A stretch of 64,000 nucleotides of DNA from Thalassospira lucentensis (GCF_001613805.1 NZ_LPVY01000012.1:124001-188000), one strand, 5' to 3'; positions 16,287 to 25,346 are shown, numbered from the stretch's first letter. Numbers and translations are program-made. The notes: generated by a model not told the origin, from the sequence alone.

Positions 16287-17711
16287 ATGCGCCGACAACG
16301 TAAGGCGAAGATCATCGCAACCCTGGGGCCAGCGAGCTCGCATCCGGAAACTCTGGAAAAGATCGTCAAGGCGGGTGTTGATGTATTCCGGCTGAATTTC
16401 TCGCATGGTGAGCATGCGGAGCATCAGGCGCGTTTTGAAACAATCCGTGAAGTCGAGGCCAAGCTTGGCCGTCCGATTGGCGTGCTGATGGATTTGCAGG
16501 GCCCGAAGATCAGGTGCGGTACTTTTGCCGACGAGAAGATCGAACTTGAAGCCGGTGCGACCTTCCATTTTGACATGGACAAGAAGCCGGGTGACAAAAA
16601 CCGCGTTTCGTTGCCCCATCCCGAAGTTTTCGCAGCACTCAAGCCAGGTGCGAACCTGTTGCTTGACGATGGCAAGCTGCGCATGCGGGTGGAAAAATGT
16701 GATAGCAAGTCGGCCGAATGCACGGTGATCACCGGTGGTCCGCTTTCGAACCGCAAGGGCGTTAACCTGCCTGACGTGATGTTGCCGATGTCCCCCCTGA
16801 CCGATAAGGATCGCATCGATCTGGATTACGGTCTTGAGATGGGTGTTGATTTCGTCGCACTGTCCTTCGTCCAGCGTCCCGAAGACGTTGCTGAAGCACG
16901 CAAGATTATCAATGGTCGTGCGGCGATTGTTTCCAAACTGGAAAAGCCGCAGGCGATTGAACATCTTGACGAAATCGTCGCCCTTTCGGACATCATCATG
17001 GTCGCACGTGGCGATCTTGGCGTTGAATGCCCGCCGGAAGATGTTCCGATCCTGCAGAAACGTATCATCAAGGCCTGTCGCGAAGCCGGCAAGCCGGTGA
17101 TTGTTGCGACCCAGATGCTGGATTCTATGGTCAGCAACCCAGCACCGACCCGTGCCGAGGCATCCGACGTTGCAACCGCCATTTATGATGGTGCCGATGC
17201 GGTGATGCTTTCGGCGGAAAGTGCGGTTGGCAAATATCCGATCGAAACCGTCAGCATCATGGACCGGATCATGATCCGGGTCGAACAGGACGAACTTTAT
17301 TATCGTCTGCGCGATGCCAACCGTCCGGACCCCGAACATAACGCGCCGGACGCGATCAGTGCGGCGGCCCGTCAGGTGGCCGGTACGATTGGTGCCAAGG
17401 CGGTGGTGACCTATACCACGTCGGGATCGACATCGCTTCGTGCGGCGCGTGAACGGCCGGAAGTTCCGATCCTTGGTCTGACACCGAAAATCCAGACAGC
17501 CCGTCGCATGACGCTTTGCTGGGGCGTGCATGCGGTATTCACCCGTGATGCCACCAACTTTGCCGAAATGGTCGGCATTGCCTGCGAAGTCGCCAAGCGC
17601 GAGGAATTTGCAGGTGCCGGTGATTCGCTGGTGATTACGGCTGGCGTGCCATTCGGTACGCCGGGGGCTACCAATATTCTGCGCATTGCGTGGCTGACAT
17701 CGAAAAACTGA
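16287..17711 (+). CDS. pyk: Pyruvate kinase
   Basis: A 474-residue glycolytic enzyme transferring phosphate from phosphoenolpyruvate to ADP. Family landmarks appear in order: KIIATLGPASS at the N-terminus, FRLNFSHG (K+ and ATP contacts), MDLQGPKIRCG, the catalytic region with VSKLEKP and MVARGDLGVE (divalent-metal Glu/Asp), ATQMLDSM, and a C-terminal allosteric domain with TTSGSTSLRAARERP. Length is standard. AGAGG precedes the ATG. Transcription ends at a strong terminator 26 bp downstream. Confidence 0.97.
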   Translation: MRRQRKAKIIATLGPASSHPETLEKIVKAGVDVFRLNFSHGEHAEHQARFETIREVEAKLGRPIGVLMDLQGPKIRCGTFADEKIELEAGATFHFDMDKKPGDKNRVSLPHPEVFAALKPGANLLLDDGKLRMRVEKCDSKSAECTVITGGPLSNRKGVNLPDVMLPMSPLTDKDRIDLDYGLEMGVDFVALSFVQRPEDVAEARKIINGRAAIVSKLEKPQAIEHLDEIVALSDIIMVARGDLGVECPPEDVPILQKRIIKACREAGKPVIVATQMLDSMVSNPAPTRAEASDVATAIYDGADAVMLSAESAVGKYPIETVSIMDRIMIRVEQDELYYRLRDANRPDPEHNAPDAISAAARQVAGTIGAKAVVTYTTSGSTSLRAARERPEVPILGLTPKIQTARRMTLCWGVHAVFTRDATNFAEMVGIACEVAKREEFAGAGDSLVITAGVPFGTPGATNILRIAWLTSKN

Positions 17712-17736
17712 TCAGGCCATTGCGCGATGAAACGGG

Positions 17737-17764
17737 ACGGGCGGCAATATGCCGCCCGTTTTTT
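17737..17764 (+). terminator. Terminator of pyk
   Basis: ACGGGCGGC (17737-17745) and its complement (17751-17759) form a perfect 9-bp stem with loop AATAT, followed by six T. Confidence 0.92.
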
Positions 17765-17950
17765 ATGCCGATGCATGAATAAAACCGGGAAGCCCGTTAT
17801 ATCGCCGGATAGTGGACTGTATTGTTAATGCTTTTTTGAGTGTTTGCCGTAATAGTCAGAGTGTTATGGCATATATCTTCGTGTTTTGCGGGGATTGAGC
17901 CATGACCATGAGTTTAAAAGGTTTTTGGCTCTTGTATTGTTGTTTGGGGA

Positions 17951-17974
17951 GGATTGCTTTGCTATAAGCAATCC
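17951..17974. repeat. Hairpin upstream of the DUF2336 operon
   Basis: GGATTGCTT (17951-17959) and AAGCAATCC (17966-17974) are exact complements around a 6-nt loop, 83 bp before the start codon and without a T tract. The surrounding 346-bp gap (17712-18057) is A/T-rich, contains the pyk terminator and no supported gene. The hairpin could be an operator or an RNA leader structure. Confidence 0.5.
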
Positions 17975-18057
17975 AAGGCCAGATAAAAAACGTCGGTGTT
18001 GCAAGGGGTTGGCGCCGATATGCCGCAAGGCAGGGGATCAGGGGAATTGCTGCGATA

Positions 18058-19521
18058 ATGCTGAACTGGATGTTCAATCGGCAGAAATCGAAGGATGACG
18101 GTGCGCTTGACGACAAGTCGGCGGCCAAGCTTCGTGATCTGGCGGAAACGGTCCGGAGCATCGCGCCAGACGAGTTTGGCGCGGCGGAGCAGGCAAATTC
18201 GCGTGCAGCCCGAATCCCGCGTAAAAAAGATTCTGATGATCAGGCCGCCCAAAGCGGCATCGATTATGCCGCGCGCATGTCTGCCGATCTTGTCGATGAT
18301 GACGAGGATCAGGACGGCCAGCCTGATTTTGACAGCGATGTCCGCATGGATGTGGCGCGCCGCCTGCGGCGCCATCTGAGCGAGCTTAGCCCGTCCGAGC
18401 GCCTCGACATGGTCGAGGAGTTTGTTACCGCAATCGGCAATATGGCAGATTGTTATCGCCCGCAGGTCATCGCCCTGATCGAGCAGGAACTGAGCCACAC
18501 ACCCTATATGACCCGCCAGGCCGCGATGCGCCTGCGTCAGGATATTGCGGCGATTGGCCGGGTGTCGCTTGGGGAATATGTTGAACTTCTGAGCGATGCG
18601 GATTTCCTTGATATTCTGCGCGGGCGCGGCGAATTCGTTCAGACCGCGGCCGAAAAACTTGAAGCCGAACAGGAAGCCGCCGCACAGGCACGTCTGGCAC
18701 GGGATCGTTCGGAGAAGGAAAAGGGCGGGTTGCTGAACCGGTTGCTGTCATCGGATGACGCGCCGCGCAATGTGGTTGCCTTGACGCCGCAGTTCGGCAG
18801 CAAGAAAGAGACATCCAGCAAAACACCGCTTGGTGAGATGATGGATGGCCGCAACAAGATTTCGCGCCAGGCACAACGCCGTGTGGCGCATTTCATTCTG
18901 GCGTCGCTGTTTGATACGCTGGTTGAACGGGGCCGTATGCGGGCCGAAGTGGCGCGTGCCATGCGCCAGTCGGTGCGTCAGCGCATTGAAAAGGCAAAGT
19001 TCGAAAACCGTATCGTGAATCGCACGGCACCGGTATCGTCCGAGCATGATCTTGACGATGCGATGCAGGATGACGCGGGCGAGCAGGGCGGCGTTGCCGA
19101 GCCGGTAACCATTGATCATTACATTCTTGATGCGCTCTCGCGCAATGAAGACGCCCTTGTGGTTCAGAGCCTTGCGCATTATGCGCAGATGCCTGCGGCA
19201 ATCGTTTCCAAAATCCTTGATTCGGGAAGTGCACGCGCGATCACCGCGCTGGCATGGCGTGCGGGCATGTCAGCCCCGTCAGCCGTCGTTTTGCAGATGA
19301 GTGCTGCAATCCCCGAAGACAGCATCGAGCGTCCGGCTGCGGGCGGCCGTTATGCCATGGCATCGACGGATATGGACTGGTATATCGATTTCTTCAACGA
19401 GCTTCAGCCTTCCGGACCACGTGGTCGTGCTGCGGGTGCGACATCGTCACGTAGTCCGGAAAAGTCTGGTCGTACACGCCGCCTGTCGGATGAACGACCC
19501 CAGGGGCCGAAGGGAGAATAA
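18058..19521 (+). CDS. DUF2336 domain-containing protein
   Basis: A 487-residue soluble protein. The first 90 residues are charged and low-complexity (many Asp, Lys, Glu). The remainder is an all-helical, HEAT-like array similar to DUF2336 proteins of alphaproteobacteria: LSELSPSERLDMVEEFVTA near residue 110, an Ala/Glu-rich coiled-coil-like helix around residues 200-225, and the signature LSRNEDALVVQSLAHYA with AIVSKILDSGSARAITALAW near residues 360-400. The function of DUF2336 is unknown; its relatives often sit near motility or cell-cycle genes (family knowledge). AGGGGAA precedes the ATG. The stop is 5 nt from the next start, so the pair is an operon. Confidence 0.75.
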   Translation: MLNWMFNRQKSKDDGALDDKSAAKLRDLAETVRSIAPDEFGAAEQANSRAARIPRKKDSDDQAAQSGIDYAARMSADLVDDDEDQDGQPDFDSDVRMDVARRLRRHLSELSPSERLDMVEEFVTAIGNMADCYRPQVIALIEQELSHTPYMTRQAAMRLRQDIAAIGRVSLGEYVELLSDADFLDILRGRGEFVQTAAEKLEAEQEAAAQARLARDRSEKEKGGLLNRLLSSDDAPRNVVALTPQFGSKKETSSKTPLGEMMDGRNKISRQAQRRVAHFILASLFDTLVERGRMRAEVARAMRQSVRQRIEKAKFENRIVNRTAPVSSEHDLDDAMQDDAGEQGGVAEPVTIDHYILDALSRNEDALVVQSLAHYAQMPAAIVSKILDSGSARAITALAWRAGMSAPSAVVLQMSAAIPEDSIERPAAGGRYAMASTDMDWYIDFFNELQPSGPRGRAAGATSSRSPEKSGRTRRLSDERPQGPKGE

Positions 19522-19526
19522 ACGGG

Positions 19527-20468
19527 ATGCGCAAGGATCTCGGGATCTCCTACGACGGGTTGAAATATGCCCTTTCCATCAAAGACAATTATCTTAGCGG
19601 TGAACCACTGACTGTTATGGGGGCAGGGGCGCAGCAGCGCCTTTTGATGCCGGAGCATTTGCTGAGCAATGATCTGGCATTGATGCAGTATGACGATCCG
19701 CTTGCGCTTGCCGTGATTGCGACCAAGGACCCGGAAAGCCCGATGGCCTTGGCCGCGGCGATCCGCATGGGGCCGCACGCCAAATGCAAGGAACTGATTA
19801 CCGGGGTTTTTGAAGTCGTATCGGATGCAACCAAGCACGAGCTGGTGGCGGATTGCGCCAAGCTGTTGTCGCGCAATGCATTCAGTCCGGAAGCCTTCCA
19901 GCTTGTACGCAATCGTGCAAGCAACCATGTTGTTGAAATACGCGAAGCCTATCGCCGGGCTATGGCGGGCAATTTGCGTGCCCTTCTTGATGGCAAGATG
20001 GCGGCCCGTGAATTTGTCGAGGAATTTATCGAACTAGCGTCGCATGGCAATCTGCGGATCGATATTTATCGCCGGTTGGTGATGAAACTGATGCGTTCGG
20101 ATGCGGTGCGGCCAAGCGTGAAATTCATGCTGCTGGAGCGGCTCGACAAGTTTCCGCAGATGGTCAAGGTGCAGATTGTTAACGAGGTTAACTCTGCCCC
20201 CGATACGCCGGAATACCAGACCCTGAAACAGGAATTGCGTTGGATATACGAAAGCAAGGCACGGGCAAAAACGGCCACAACAGACGTGCCGGAAACGTCA
20301 AAAAACTGGTTTGGTGGCTCGTCACTGGATTATGGCGCAGCGGCAGGCTTGCAAAGCCGCAACGCGATCATCAAGCCGCAGCAACCAGTCCTGAGGCGCC
20401 CTGGCGTGCCATCCATGCAGTCAAGTGGCGGTTTCAGCACGCGCGAAATTGCGTCCTGGCTTAACTGA
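19527..20468 (+). CDS. Hypothetical protein paired with the DUF2336 gene
   Basis: A 313-residue soluble protein, almost wholly helical through residue 245, then a disordered tail rich in Ser, Gly, Pro and Gln that ends with a short conserved-looking segment (FSTREIASWLN). No known domain was recognised; the helical repeats (for example LVADCAKLLSRNAFSPEAFQLV and IELASHGNLRIDIYRRLVM) suggest a scaffold. AGGGAG overlapping the previous stop gives a good ribosome-binding site. Cotranscription with the DUF2336 protein suggests they form a complex. A strong palindromic terminator follows. Confidence 0.7.
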   Translation: MRKDLGISYDGLKYALSIKDNYLSGEPLTVMGAGAQQRLLMPEHLLSNDLALMQYDDPLALAVIATKDPESPMALAAAIRMGPHAKCKELITGVFEVVSDATKHELVADCAKLLSRNAFSPEAFQLVRNRASNHVVEIREAYRRAMAGNLRALLDGKMAAREFVEEFIELASHGNLRIDIYRRLVMKLMRSDAVRPSVKFMLLERLDKFPQMVKVQIVNEVNSAPDTPEYQTLKQELRWIYESKARAKTATTDVPETSKNWFGGSSLDYGAAAGLQSRNAIIKPQQPVLRRPGVPSMQSSGGFSTREIASWLN

Positions 20469-20492
20469 CAGACCACAACACCGAAAAACTGA

Positions 20493-20807
20493 TCAGCCCG
20501 CCAGACGTCTGGCGGGTTTTGTCGTTTCCGGCGTGACCGCGATCCCCGCCTGATGTTCAAGATAGACGGTGCAGACCACGCGCAGAAGCGATGCGAAGTT
20601 GGGAATGTCATCGCGCTGGCTGACGACTTCGTCGTGCAGTTTGCCCAGAAATTGCGGTGTGCTGAACCCTTCGCCGGCGGCAATTTCATCAAGGATTTGC
20701 CAGAAGCGTTGTTCGAGCCGGACACTCGTGACCATGCCATTGATGCGAAGCGAGCGACTGACAGATTGATAAAGTTCGGGATCGGTGCCGGAATAGATCT
20801 GACACAT
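20493..20807 (-). CDS. Ribbon-helix-helix domain protein (RHH_4 type)
   Basis: A 104-residue protein with an RHH_4-like DNA-binding domain: the strand SRSLRINGMVTSVRLEQRFW near residue 25, then two helices (QILDEIAAGEGFSTPQFLGKLHDEV). In this family a dimer inserts a two-stranded ribbon into the major groove; targets are unknown. The ATG at 20807 is chosen because AGGAGAGG lies just upstream; 24 further in-frame residues upstream look non-coding. Its last codons overlap the palindromic terminator of the converging operon. It lies downstream of the DJ-1 gene on the same strand. Confidence 0.82.
   Translation of the reverse strand: MCQIYSGTDPELYQSVSRSLRINGMVTSVRLEQRFWQILDEIAAGEGFSTPQFLGKLHDEVVSQRDDIPNFASLLRVVCTVYLEHQAGIAVTPETTKPARRLAG
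20497..20520. terminator. Palindromic terminator overlapping the RHH coding sequence
   Basis: A perfect 20-bp palindrome (20497-20516; half site CCCGCCAGAC) followed by TTTT on the plus strand. It ends the DUF2336 operon but lies inside the last codons of the converging RHH gene. Confidence 0.8.
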
Positions 20808-20918
20808 GATGACGACCTCTCCTGTTTTGCCACCGGCGATATGACGCCGGTGGTCGGTTACAGGTTTATGGTCCGGCATATGGCCCGGAAACGCAATCAG
20901 TGATTGCGCGAAAACACC

Positions 20919-21500
20919 TTAGTGGGTGATTTCGGTACCCAGCAAGGTCAGGAACCCGGCCAGCCATTTCGGATGGGCTGGCCATGCCGGGGCGGTGACG
21001 AGATTGCCATCGATGCAGGCATCATCAATCGCGATTTCGGCATAGGTCCCGCCAGCAAGGCGTACTTCGGGGGCGCAGGCCGGGTAAGCCGATACACGAC
21101 GGTCCTTGATGATATCGGCAGCGGCCAGAATTTGCGCACCGTGGCAGACGGCGGCAATCGGTTTGTCGGCATCGTTGAAGTCACGGACCAGACGGATGAC
21201 ATCCTCGTTCAGGCGCAGATATTCCGGTGCACGGCCGCCAGGAATCAGAAGGGCGTCGTAATCTTCGACGCGGGCTTTGGCGAAATCGGCATTCAGTGCA
21301 AAATTGTGACCACGTTTTTCGCTGTAAGTCTGATCGCCTTCAAAGTCGTGAATGGCGGTTGCAACGGTGTCACCGGCCTTTTTGTCCGGACAGACAGCAT
21401 CAACCGAATGACCGACGGCAAGCAGGGTCTGGAACGGAACCATGGTTTCGTAATCTTCGGCATAATCGCCGACCAGCATCAGGATTTTTTTCGCTGACAT
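20919..21500 (-). CDS. DJ-1/PfpI family protein
   Basis: A 193-residue single-domain protein of the DJ-1/PfpI superfamily. The nucleophile elbow is AVCHGAQIL (Cys at about residue 119, followed by His), the conserved acidic residue is in the [10 protein letters not shown] segment near the N-terminus, and the [11 protein letters not shown] segment matches the PfpI-type core. Members include proteases, glyoxalases and chaperones, so the reaction cannot be fixed from sequence. A GAGGATAA site precedes the ATG. Confidence 0.9.
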   Translation of the reverse strand: MSAKKILMLVGDYAEDYETMVPFQTLLAVGHSVDAVCPDKKAGDTVATAIHDFEGDQTYSEKRGHNFALNADFAKARVEDYDALLIPGGRAPEYLRLNEDVIRLVRDFNDADKPIAAVCHGAQILAAADIIKDRRVSAYPACAPEVRLAGGTYAEIAIDDACIDGNLVTAPAWPAHPKWLAGFLTLLGTEITH

Positions 21501-21610
21501 TATTTTATCCTCCCGTTTGGTGTGATCCTGAAACTATAGACCATGGCGGGGATCAGCGGGTAACAGCGGGCTACTACGCGCGAAAACGATTGGGAAGGGC
21601 TGCGCAAAAT

Positions 21611-21640
21611 AAAAAAAGACGGCCCGGTGGGGCCGCCTTT
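21611..21640 (-). terminator. Terminator of the MscS-type channel gene
   Basis: Stem AAAGACGGCCC (21615-21625) with GGGCCGCCTTT (21630-21640), one mismatch/wobble, 4-nt loop, preceded by A7 that becomes the T tract on the minus strand. Confidence 0.8.
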
Positions 21641-21664
21641 GGCAGATCAAATTTTTATGACAAA

Positions 21665-22675
21665 TCAGCTTTTGGTCGTTGTTGATTTGCTGGCTGCGGG
21701 TTTTTTGGCAGCCGTGGATTTGGTTGCGGCGGTTTTTGTCGCGGCTGTCTTGGTTGCCGGTTTGGCTGCGGTGCTGCGCGCTGCGGGCTTTTTCGCCGGG
21801 GTCGATGTGGCAGGGGCAGCTTTGGCCGGAGCGGCCGTTGATGCCGTTTCGGCACCTTCCTTGATATGCAGATCGCGTTGCGGGAAGGGAATCGAGAAAC
21901 CGGCTGCTTCCAGTTCGGTTTTCGAGCGGCGGCTGAGGTCCCAGAAGGTCACCCAGAAATCCGCCGTATTGGTCCAGCCGCGTGCGGTCAGATCAACCGA
22001 GCTTTCGCCAAGGGTCGCAACGAAACTCATGGGTTCCGGATCTTTCAAGACGCGTGGATCGCTTGCGACCAGATTTTTAAGGAAGTCGAGTGCGGCATCG
22101 ACATCATCGTCATAGGAAATACCAACCTTGATATCCAGACGGCGGGTCGGATTCCGCGAATAGTTTTTGATCGCGCTGTTCCAGATTTGCGAATTCGGGG
22201 CGGAAATAAACACACCATCGGCTGTTTTAAACAGTGTGGTGAACAGGGTGATTTCAACGACCGTGCCCGAAACGGAACCTGCTTCAACAAATTCGTCGAC
22301 CTTTAACGGACGCAGGACCAGGATCATTACACCGGCGGCAATATTGGACAATGTACCTTGCAGAGCCAGACCGATGGCGAGACCGGCGGCACCCAGAACG
22401 GCGATGATGCTTGCGGTTTGCACACCGAAGTTCGAAAGGACTGCGATCAGGACAATGATCAGAATCACATAGCGTACGATGCTTGCGGCCAGCGGCTTGA
22501 TCGTCGTGTCGACAAATTTTGCGTTTCTGAGAGAATGACGAACCAATGCTGCCGCACGACCGGCAACCCACCAGCCGACAATCAGAATAAGAATTGCGCC
22601 AAGCAGGTCCAGTCCGAACCCCAGCGCAAATGCTTTCAGCATCTCTGCAATTGTCGCCATATCTGTTTCCATCAT
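21665..22675 (-). CDS. MscS-family mechanosensitive channel with a Lys/Ala/Thr-rich tail
   Basis: A 336-residue membrane protein. Three membrane helices occupy about residues 10-110; the pore helix carries the Gly/Ala pattern ending LGAAGLAIGLALQGTLSNIAAG, followed by the beta domain with VDEFVEAGSVSGTVVEI and the mixed C-terminal domain ending near residue 270. The last 65 residues are an Ala/Lys/Thr/Pro repeat (AAKPA, TAATK, TAAKKPA units) resembling the C-terminal domain of histone H1 or AlgP, which is not part of MscS. The channel should release osmolytes on osmotic downshock; the tail faces the cytoplasm. Own terminator downstream. Confidence 0.88.
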   Translation of the reverse strand: MMETDMATIAEMLKAFALGFGLDLLGAILILIVGWWVAGRAAALVRHSLRNAKFVDTTIKPLAASIVRYVILIIVLIAVLSNFGVQTASIIAVLGAAGLAIGLALQGTLSNIAAGVMILVLRPLKVDEFVEAGSVSGTVVEITLFTTLFKTADGVFISAPNSQIWNSAIKNYSRNPTRRLDIKVGISYDDDVDAALDFLKNLVASDPRVLKDPEPMSFVATLGESSVDLTARGWTNTADFWVTFWDLSRRSKTELEAAGFSIPFPQRDLHIKEGAETASTAAPAKAAPATSTPAKKPAARSTAAKPATKTAATKTAATKSTAAKKPAASKSTTTKS

Positions 22676-22902
22676 TTAAACCTCGCTTGCTCGGTGCCAA
22701 AGTTGTAGTCTAGTTTAATCATACTACCGTATTAACTGGTAGCATCGCAGGTTTAGGCGATCTTGAAAAGTGACCTCAAAATACCACTTGAACCTAATGT
22801 CATGGAACTTTTCGCATTTTCGGTCGTTTAGAGACATAATATGACCATCATTGGTGATATTGTAGGTTACTGAATAACAACCTGAACTATAGGGGCAAAA
22901 AC

Positions 22903-23802
22903 ATGCAGCTTCGTCCGTCTTTTATTTGTGCTATCGGGGGCGTCGCCCTTCTTAGCGCGTGTAGCAGTGTCGACAATTCGGGTACGGCCGTCATGTACGG
23001 TGGTAACCCGCTGACCTATGGCAGCTCTGTCAATGAAGCCGTGACCGGTGCCGAGCCGACCACCGCATTTGGCAAGGCGCTTAAAGCCGAATATATCGCC
23101 TACGCACAGCGTGAAGCCGACGAATGGTACGATTTCTTCGACGCCGACTTCTTTGCGAAGAAAGCAGGCAAAGTCGCTGAAAACGAAACCATCCTTCCGG
23201 AAGATCCGGCCAACTGGCGTTTTGACGCCGAAGAAATCGCACAGAAACGTGCAGTTCGTGATGAACTGATCGCGCTTCTTGACGATGGCAAGCGTGAAGA
23301 AAAACCGGATACTGCCGCAATTGCGCAGGCCCGTTACGATTGCTGGATTGAAGAAAGCGAAGAAGGTTGGCAGACCGAGCTGATCAGCCAGTGCTGGAAA
23401 GATTTCGAAGCCGCGATGGCCGAACTTCGTGCGGAGCCTGAAATGGTTGCCACCCCGGCACCGGTTGCAGCAGCACCGCGTCTGTTCACCATCTTCTTCG
23501 ACTTTGACAGCACCGCCATCACCCCGGTTTCCGAGCGTGTTCTTGATGCCGCTGCCGAGCAGTGGGCTTCGAGCATGAGCAACGTTACCGTTGTTGGCCA
23601 TACCGATGCGTCTGGTCCGGCAACCTACAACCAGGGCCTGTCCGAGCGTCGTGCGGCCGCAGCACTGTCCGAGCTGACCAATCGTGGTGTTACGGCTGAC
23701 AAGGTCGACAGCGAGGCCGTTGGTGAAGGCGAACTGCTGATCCCGACTCCGGATGGTGTTCGCGAACCGCGTAACCGTCGTGTGACGATCTCGATCGACT
23801 AA
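22903..23802 (+). CDS. OmpA-family lipoprotein
   Basis: A 299-residue protein with a lipoprotein signal (LLSAC, Cys20), an intermediate region of about 150 residues rich in Glu, Ala and Trp that contains a DEWYDFFDADFFAKK segment, and a C-terminal OmpA-like peptidoglycan-binding domain from about residue 190 (TIFFDFDSTAITPVSERVL, then VVGHTDASGPATYNQGLSERRA and NRRVTISID). It should tether the outer membrane to the cell wall. The first region is shared with alphaproteobacterial OmpA-like proteins of unknown role. AGGGGC precedes the ATG. It is monocistronic with a terminator after the stop. Confidence 0.9.
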   Translation: MQLRPSFICAIGGVALLSACSSVDNSGTAVMYGGNPLTYGSSVNEAVTGAEPTTAFGKALKAEYIAYAQREADEWYDFFDADFFAKKAGKVAENETILPEDPANWRFDAEEIAQKRAVRDELIALLDDGKREEKPDTAAIAQARYDCWIEESEEGWQTELISQCWKDFEAAMAELRAEPEMVATPAPVAAAPRLFTIFFDFDSTAITPVSERVLDAAAEQWASSMSNVTVVGHTDASGPATYNQGLSERRAAAALSELTNRGVTADKVDSEAVGEGELLIPTPDGVREPRNRRVTISID

Positions 23803-23828
23803 TTCGCGGTCATTTACCAAATCTTTGG

Positions 23829-23863
23829 CAACGGGGTGGCATTATGCCACCCCGTTGTTTTTT
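23829..23863 (+). terminator. Terminator of the OmpA lipoprotein gene
   Basis: Perfect 12-bp stem (CAACGGGGTGGC 23829-23840 with complement 23846-23857), loop ATTAT, then six T. Confidence 0.93.
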
Positions 23864-23975
23864 ATGGAAACTCGATCAAATACACAGTCGGGCATGTGAA
23901 TAACGGTTGAAATTGGGCGCAATACACCTAATGTCTGCGAGACATCCCAGCCGCGAAAGGGAGAGACGGGGGAAA

Positions 23976-24617
23976 ATGATCAGAAATTTGTGCCGTTCAT
24001 TGCGCGGTGCCGGTATCTGCGCGATGGCCGTTTTGGTAATCTCAGGAAGTTTCGCCGAGCAAGGTCAAGCTGCAGATAAGACGCCACCGGTTCCTTTTGA
24101 GAAGTTGTATGCTGCCGAGCGCGGTGACGGAAAATATCTTAGCTTCAATGTATTCTCTGGCGAAATACCCGGCAAACGAATCAAGGCGTTGCTGCGGTCC
24201 GGCCAGGTTGTTGGCGACCGGATTCTTCTTGCGGAAGATGTCGCGGTCTATTTCCCCGATGGATATATCGTTCAATCGCAAGTCCGGTTTGGCAAATATA
24301 TCCCCCGTGCGGGTTTGATTGCCGGAGCCGTCGCCAAACGCGATCATCTGGTCGAAAACCCGCGTTATGCGCTGGTCGAACAGTTTGACCAGATTCTTGG
24401 CAAAGAATGCGCGCGTACCGAATATGCCAACGGGTTTGCAGCACTTCGGATCAAGTCCGATGGTGTGATGTCGCTGGTTATGGAAACGGCCGGTCTTTAC
24501 GATCCGCTGGTGAACGAAGCCACGACCACCTATACGGTAACAAGCGCGGTACAGCCGGTCTTTATCGGCAATCAGGGGCTTGTCCCCGATCTTATGAAAA
24601 TCTGCGGTCGCGGCTGA
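23976..24617 (+). CDS. Exported hypothetical protein
   Basis: A 213-residue protein with a Sec signal peptide (basic MIRNLCRSLR, hydrophobic core, cleavage likely after GQA near residue 33). The mature part alternates beta-like segments (VVGDRILLAEDVAVYFPDG, IVQSQVRFGKYIPRAG) and contains a Cys near residue 151 and a near-C-terminal Cys that could form a disulfide. No known domain recognised. The ATG at 23976 has a GGGGG site 5 nt upstream; the in-frame ATG at 23907 would put an unlikely Arg/Glu-rich leader before the signal peptide. It is monocistronic with a shared terminator. Confidence 0.7.
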   Translation: MIRNLCRSLRGAGICAMAVLVISGSFAEQGQAADKTPPVPFEKLYAAERGDGKYLSFNVFSGEIPGKRIKALLRSGQVVGDRILLAEDVAVYFPDGYIVQSQVRFGKYIPRAGLIAGAVAKRDHLVENPRYALVEQFDQILGKECARTEYANGFAALRIKSDGVMSLVMETAGLYDPLVNEATTTYTVTSAVQPVFIGNQGLVPDLMKICGRG

Positions 24618-24639
24618 TGATGGCCTGCTGAGAGCAAAG

Positions 24640-24667
24640 AAAAGGCACTGCTAATGCAGTGCCTTTT
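24640..24667. terminator. Bidirectional terminator between exported protein and CoA-binding protein genes
   Basis: Twelve-bp perfect stem AAAAGGCACTGC (24640-24651) with complement (24656-24667), loop TAAT, T and A tracts at the ends. It serves two converging genes. Confidence 0.88.
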
Positions 24668-24694
24668 GGTTTTTCTGTCCCGGTGAATGATTGC

Positions 24695-25138
24695 TCAGGC
24701 GACTTTCCAGTCCGGGGCAAACAGCCGGGGAATTTCAATCGCGGGGCAGCGGTTCATCACGACATCAAGCCCGGCATCCTGTGCGCGGGTCGCGGCACCG
24801 ACATTGATCACGCCAAGCTGCATCCAGATGGATTTGGCACCTATCGCGATCGCCTCGTCAACCACACCACCGGCATCCTCGCTATTGCGGAAGATATCGA
24901 CCATATCGACCGGTTCGGAAATATCGCCCAAGGTGGCGACGACTTTCTGGCCATGGATCTCACCACCTGCCTGACCGGGATTGACCGGGATAACGTGATA
25001 GCCGCGCGACAGCAGGAACTTCATAACGCCGTTTGACGGGCGTTCGGGTTTCGGGCTGGCACCGACCAGTGCAATGGTTCTGGTACGTTCAAGCAGTGCC
25101 TGGGTGGCATTGTCGTCGGGATTTTTAAAATCGCTCAT
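24695..25138 (-). CDS. CoA-binding domain protein (CoA_binding_2)
   Basis: A 147-residue Rossmann-fold protein of the succinyl-CoA-ligase-like CoA-binding family. The glycine-rich start is [18 protein letters not shown] at residues 21-38, followed by the [11 protein letters not shown] strand, [16 protein letters not shown], and the IWMQLGVIN segment. Single-domain relatives (YccU type) bind CoA and have unknown physiological roles. The ATG at 25138 is preferred because the conserved domain starts soon after it and AAGG lies upstream. It converges on the exported protein gene. Confidence 0.85.
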   Translation of the reverse strand: MSDFKNPDDNATQALLERTRTIALVGASPKPERPSNGVMKFLLSRGYHVIPVNPGQAGGEIHGQKVVATLGDISEPVDMVDIFRNSEDAGGVVDEAIAIGAKSIWMQLGVINVGAATRAQDAGLDVVMNRCPAIEIPRLFAPDWKVA

Positions 25139-25346
25139 GTCATCTGCCTTTGGTTTGCGATACGGCATCGTTATATCTGTATGATACATAAGGTTTTGAT
25201 CTGCTGCCGCAATCTTCTGGCGTCGGGATTGTGTGATGCCGCGGCGCTCGCAGAAAGTTGATGGCGGATTTAACTGACGGGGCGTGAAAAACCGGGTTGA
25301 GTAAGGGATATGATTCCAAACGCGCAAAATATCAAAGGTGCCCTGC

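Noticed and set aside
16203-17531. A 442-codon open frame on the minus strand
   Set aside because: It is antisense to pyruvate kinase, which is certain from its motifs.
17886-18098. A 70-codon open frame upstream of the DUF2336 gene
   Set aside because: It runs into the DUF2336 coding region in another frame and has Cys/Arg-rich composition unlike neighbouring proteins.
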